This document shows, one piece after another, positions 30,964 through 35,208 of a stretch of DNA of 35,208 nucleotides; the stretch's first letter is position 1, and the number at the start of each line of letters is the position of its first letter. Made by a program: the position numbers and the translations under genes. The notes below the pieces were generated by a model. It was given only the letters and a program-made list of their open reading frames with translations, was not told the origin of the DNA and did no database searches. This stretch comes from an uncultured Rhodospirillales bacterium (GTDB lineage Bacteria; Pseudomonadota; Alphaproteobacteria; Reyranellales; Reyranellaceae): contig CAMFJT010000026.1 in the NCBI GenBank assembly GCA_945957125.1, positions 1 to 35,208 on the forward strand, in the 5' to 3' direction.

Positions 30964-31671
30964 ATGAGGACCCAGTACGAGATCGTTCTCCAGGAGATGC
31001 GGCTGCGCATCGTCAGCGGGCGATGGCATCCCGGGTCTCGCCTCATGGAGATACCGATCGCCCTCGATCTCGGCGTGTCGCGCACGCCGGTCCGGCTGGC
31101 ATTGGCGACGCTCGCACAGGAAGGACTTCTCGACTACGCGCCCAAGCGGGGCTTCGTCGTCAAGCATTTCACGGCCAAGCAGATTCTCGACGCCGTCCAG
31201 GTCCGGGGCCGCCTGGAAGCGCTTGCCTGCGAGCTGGTCGCCGTCGCCGGACTTACGACCGAAACGTCGAGCAGGCTCGAGACGAACCTCGAGCGCACCG
31301 CCGAACTTCTGGCGCTGGAGTTCGGCGACGACGAGATCGCGACCTGGTCCCGCCTCAACGCCGAGTTCCACGACACGATCGTGGCTGCCAGCAGCAACGA
31401 CTCGCTGACGCGCTTCAAGCGCGAGGTCGACGCCGTGCCGTTGGCCGCCGCGGGCAGCTTCCTGCGCGCGGCAAACCTCGCGGATCGCCGCAAGGTGGTC
31501 GAGGACGCATTGTTCATGCATCGCCTTGTTTTTCGAGCGATCAGGCTCGGCGATGCGCAGCGTGCCGGCTTCCTGATGGAAGAGCATATCCGTCAGGGCC
31601 GCGACGGTTTGCAGACCAGGCTTCAGGGCCTGATCGAGGAAAACGCGGGCGCCGCGGATTCGTCGCCCTGA
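30964..31671 (+). CDS. GntR-family regulator with FCD domain
   Basis: A 235-residue transcription factor. The N-terminal winged helix ('GSRLMEIPIALDLGVSRTPV' then 'RLALATLAQEGLL') is of the GntR type, and the all-helical C-terminal FCD domain has the metal/ligand site residues in 'LNAEFHDTIVAAS' and the late 'FLMEEHI'. FCD regulators usually repress catabolic genes until an organic acid binds. It is the last gene of the plus arm, 88 bp after FAH (nothing seen in that gap), and the natural candidate to read the TGCATGCA sites. The link to those sites is inference. Confidence 0.9.
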   Translation: MRTQYEIVLQEMRLRIVSGRWHPGSRLMEIPIALDLGVSRTPVRLALATLAQEGLLDYAPKRGFVVKHFTAKQILDAVQVRGRLEALACELVAVAGLTTETSSRLETNLERTAELLALEFGDDEIATWSRLNAEFHDTIVAASSNDSLTRFKREVDAVPLAAAGSFLRAANLADRRKVVEDALFMHRLVFRAIRLGDAQRAGFLMEEHIRQGRDGLQTRLQGLIEENAGAADSSP

Positions 31672-31689
31672 TGTAATGCCGACACGCGC

Positions 31690-32232
31690 CTAGCCGGCGA
31701 CGAACCGCACCTTCGGCCACAAGTCGCGCCAGCCTTTCGCGGCGACGCGCGCCTCGTATTCGTCGAGGCGGGTCCGGCCATAGGCCGTGGGGCGACAACG
31801 GAGATGCACGAGATCGTCGGTGCCGAGCGGGGCGATCACGGTGAGCGAATCGTCCGCCTCCAGCCGCACGCCCACGGCGGTCACCGTCTCCAGCCAGTAG
31901 GTCATCGAGTCCGACGTGCTCGTGTGCTGCGGCAGTCCCTTCCAGACATGCATGCGGGCCTGGTTGCGGACCTGCCACGGCGCGGGCTCGAGCGCCGACA
32001 GCCGGGCTTCGAGCGCCTGCTCCGTCTCCTTCGAGAGGTCGGCGGCATCGTAGTAGAGCACGTCGATGTCGGCCGGCGCGCGCGGCGGCGAGATATCGTG
32101 AAGATGGTCCCATACGCGATTGCGCACGAAGCCCGCGGCGATGCACCAGTCGGGCAATGCCAGCGTGCGCGCCGCACGAAGCTGTTTCATGCCCACAGGG
32201 TCCTGCGCGATGATGCTGGCGATGAGCGACAT
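31690..32232 (-). CDS. Nucleotidyltransferase-fold protein (NTP_transf_6, DUF925)
   Basis: A 180-residue protein matching the COG3575 / DUF925 group. 'LALPDWCIAAGFVRNRVWDH' and 'PADIDVLYYDAADLS' carry the nucleotidyltransferase-like core with its two acidic residues. 'ARMHVWKGLP' and 'TSTSDSMTYWLETVTAVGVR' are further family marks. No reaction is established for the family. It converges with the GntR gene, 18 bp between stops, and diverges from rnhB with only 18 bp, so it is probably not part of the catabolic cluster. Confidence 0.82.
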   Translation of the reverse strand: MSLIASIIAQDPVGMKQLRAARTLALPDWCIAAGFVRNRVWDHLHDISPPRAPADIDVLYYDAADLSKETEQALEARLSALEPAPWQVRNQARMHVWKGLPQHTSTSDSMTYWLETVTAVGVRLEADDSLTVIAPLGTDDLVHLRCRPTAYGRTRLDEYEARVAAKGWRDLWPKVRFVAG

Positions 32233-32250
32233 CCGCTCAGTCTAGTCCGC

Positions 32251-32907
32251 ATGCCGGGGGATATGCCGAGCTTCCGCTATGAAATGCGCTGCGAGGGCGA
32301 AGGTGGCTCGATCCGCATCGCCGGGATCGACGAGGTCGGCCGCGGGCCGCTCGCCGGGCCGGTGGTCGCGGCGGTGGCCGTCATCGACCGTACGCTCGCC
32401 CGGCGCAAGCTGCTGCGGCTGATCGACGATTCCAAGAAGCTGGCGCTGGAGGATCGCGAGAAGGCCTACGACGCCATGATCGTCTCCGGCGCGGTGCGCT
32501 TCGCGGTCGGCGAGGCCAGCGTCGCGGAGATCGACACGATCAACATCCTTCAGGCGACCTTCCTCGCCATGCGCCGCGCGCTGCAGGCGATGGCGGAACA
32601 GCCCGATATCGTGCTGATCGACGGCAACCAGGTGCCGCCCGAGCTGGGCTGCCGGGCGGAGACCATCGTCGGCGGCGACGCGGCCTCCTATTCGATCGCC
32701 GCCGCCTCGATCGTCGCCAAGGTGACGCGCGACCGCTACATGCTGCAGCTCGCGGAGGCATTCCCCGGCTACGGCTGGGAAACCAACCGCGGCTACGGCA
32801 GCCGTGCCCATCTTGCCGCCTTGCGGCGACTGGGCCCGACCCCACATCATCGCACGAGCTTCGCGCCCGTGCGTAACCCCTACGGCCAGGCCGTCGAAGC
32901 GGATTGA
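32251..32907 (+). CDS. rnhB: Ribonuclease HII
   Basis: RNase HII nicks the RNA strand of RNA-DNA hybrids and starts removal of single ribonucleotides from DNA. The 218-residue protein has the catalytic carboxylates in 'IAGIDEVGRGPLAGPVVAAV' (Asp27, Glu28) and 'LIDGNQVP' (Asp124), with the fourth in 'ASIVAKVTRDRYM'. 'DDSKKL' and the C-terminal 'GYGSRAHLAALRRLGPTPHH' are typical. The open frame runs far upstream, but similarity starts near here; ATG 32251 is used and ATG 32263 is an alternative. A small acidic protein gene follows after 17 bp. Confidence 0.95.
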   Translation: MPGDMPSFRYEMRCEGEGGSIRIAGIDEVGRGPLAGPVVAAVAVIDRTLARRKLLRLIDDSKKLALEDREKAYDAMIVSGAVRFAVGEASVAEIDTINILQATFLAMRRALQAMAEQPDIVLIDGNQVPPELGCRAETIVGGDAASYSIAAASIVAKVTRDRYMLQLAEAFPGYGWETNRGYGSRAHLAALRRLGPTPHHRTSFAPVRNPYGQAVEAD

Positions 32908-32924
32908 AGGAAGGCGTCGAGCCC

Positions 32925-33155
32925 ATGTCCGAGAGCAAGAAGCACGAAGCGCTGATCGCCGAGCTGCGCGCGGCCATCGAGGCCAGCCCCGAGGGCGAGC
33001 GGCGCGAGCGCCTGCTGGCCCGGCTGCATCACCTCGAAAACGCCGAGAGCACGGGCTCCTTCACCGACCATATCAAGGCGCTGGTCCTCGAGGCCGAGGA
33101 AGAAGCCTTCGAGCTCGCCCCGTTCATGTCGCGGCTGTCCAGCCTGCTGCCCTGA
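32925..33155 (+). CDS. Small acidic helical protein, unknown function
   Basis: A 76-residue frame 17 bp after rnhB, with GGAAGG upstream of the ATG at 32925. The sequence is charged and predicted helical ('KKHEALIAELRAAIEASPEG', 'RRERLLARLHHLENAE') and ends in a more hydrophobic 'FELAPFMSRLSSLLP'. No family was recognised. Its codon use and the close spacing to rnhB support a real gene. About 115 bp follow before the next gene, with nothing recognisable in them. Confidence 0.6.
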   Translation: MSESKKHEALIAELRAAIEASPEGERRERLLARLHHLENAESTGSFTDHIKALVLEAEEEAFELAPFMSRLSSLLP

Positions 33156-33270
33156 GCGGGCCTGTCTCGCGCTCATTTCCGAGCCCTCGAACAAGTCGCG
33201 CTGACCCGCGATCGGGCGACGAGCGGAGCGCGGTGCAGGAAGCTAACGTGGCGGGCGAGAGGAGATCGCC

Positions 33271-35072
<1,802 letters not shown>

Positions 35073-35124
35073 CGCTTCGCCGCTGGGAGCGGAACGGGAC
35101 ATTCCGACATTGGCCTCCTCTCTT

Positions 35125-35208
35125 CCGTCGTCCCGAGCGGAGCGAAGCGTAGTCGAGGGACCTGTTCATCTCGGTCGACGCTCCATGAAGAGGTCCCTCC
35201 GCTGCGCC
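35125..35208. repeat. Intergenic inverted-repeat element, cut by window end
   Basis: Downstream of ccrM, CCCGAGCGGAGCGAAGCG and AGGGACCT (35156-35163) are mirrored by AGGTCCCT (35191-35198) and CGCTGCGCC at the window edge. This looks like one of the dispersed imperfect palindromes common between genes in this type of genome. Its right end cannot be seen. Confidence 0.5.

Noticed and set aside
33216..33236. Second copy of the element found after ccrM
   Set aside because: Only a short GAGCGGAGCG-like match is shared, too little in GC-rich DNA to call a repeat copy.

Overview
The window is GC-rich chromosomal DNA that reads as an alphaproteobacterium, probably of the Rhodospirillales/Hyphomicrobiales type. 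Supporting signs are a CcrM-type GANTC adenine methylase, an ATP synthase Fo cluster (I-a-c-b'-b) separated from F1, and a two-subunit glycine decarboxylase (GcvPA/GcvPB). Dispersed CCTCCCCC(GT)-type palindromes between genes recall Reyranella-like genomes, but the genus is a guess. No rRNA, tRNA, CRISPR array, prophage or insertion sequence was seen.

Layout. 1-1.5 kb (minus): a 33-codon leader ORF, a TetR repressor and a CbiZ-type cobinamide amidohydrolase, behind a promoter with two operator palindromes. 1.5-6.3 kb (plus): a tandem glycine riboswitch followed by gcvT-gcvH-gcvPA-gcvPB. The riboswitch can be seen to pair with the gcvT ribosome-binding site, so glycine should switch on its own breakdown. 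6.4-9.8 kb: a truncated HigA-like antitoxin, an orphan VapB-like antitoxin, a luciferase-like oxidoreductase, a HAD phosphatase, a GFA-family zinc protein and a YkgJ-type cysteine-cluster protein. 9.8-12.5 kb (minus): the Fo operon with a recognisable promoter and a strong terminator. 12.5-16.7 kb: a cupin fused to four rhodanese-like domains, divergent from a soluble lytic transglycosylase. 16.7-17.3 kb: a decayed Phd/VapC toxin-antitoxin pair with a one-base frameshift in the toxin.

17.3-19.0 kb: a class III (CaiB/BaiF) CoA-transferase whose stop overlaps the start of a thiol dioxygenase. The dioxygenase has Gln where cysteine dioxygenase has its substrate Arg, the mark of 3-mercaptopropionate dioxygenases. 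Together they fit oxidation of a mercapto-acid and CoA activation of the sulfinate. 19.0-23.6 kb: a cupin, moaB, a phosphotransferase, a GNAT acetyltransferase, a PA0069-family radical SAM protein and a GST. 23.6-31.7 kb: a divergent catabolic island. The minus arm holds a TctC/Bug binding protein, an FAD aromatic hydroxylase and a LivK-type binding protein. The plus arm holds a VOC extradiol-type dioxygenase, a second FAD hydroxylase, a fumarylacetoacetate-hydrolase-family protein and a GntR/FCD regulator. Three TGCATGCA palindromes 52 and 54 bp apart lie in the shared control region. 31.7-35.1 kb: an NTP_transf_6 protein, rnhB, a small acidic protein, a second GST and ccrM with two GANTC sites just upstream. 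The window ends inside an inverted-repeat intergenic element.
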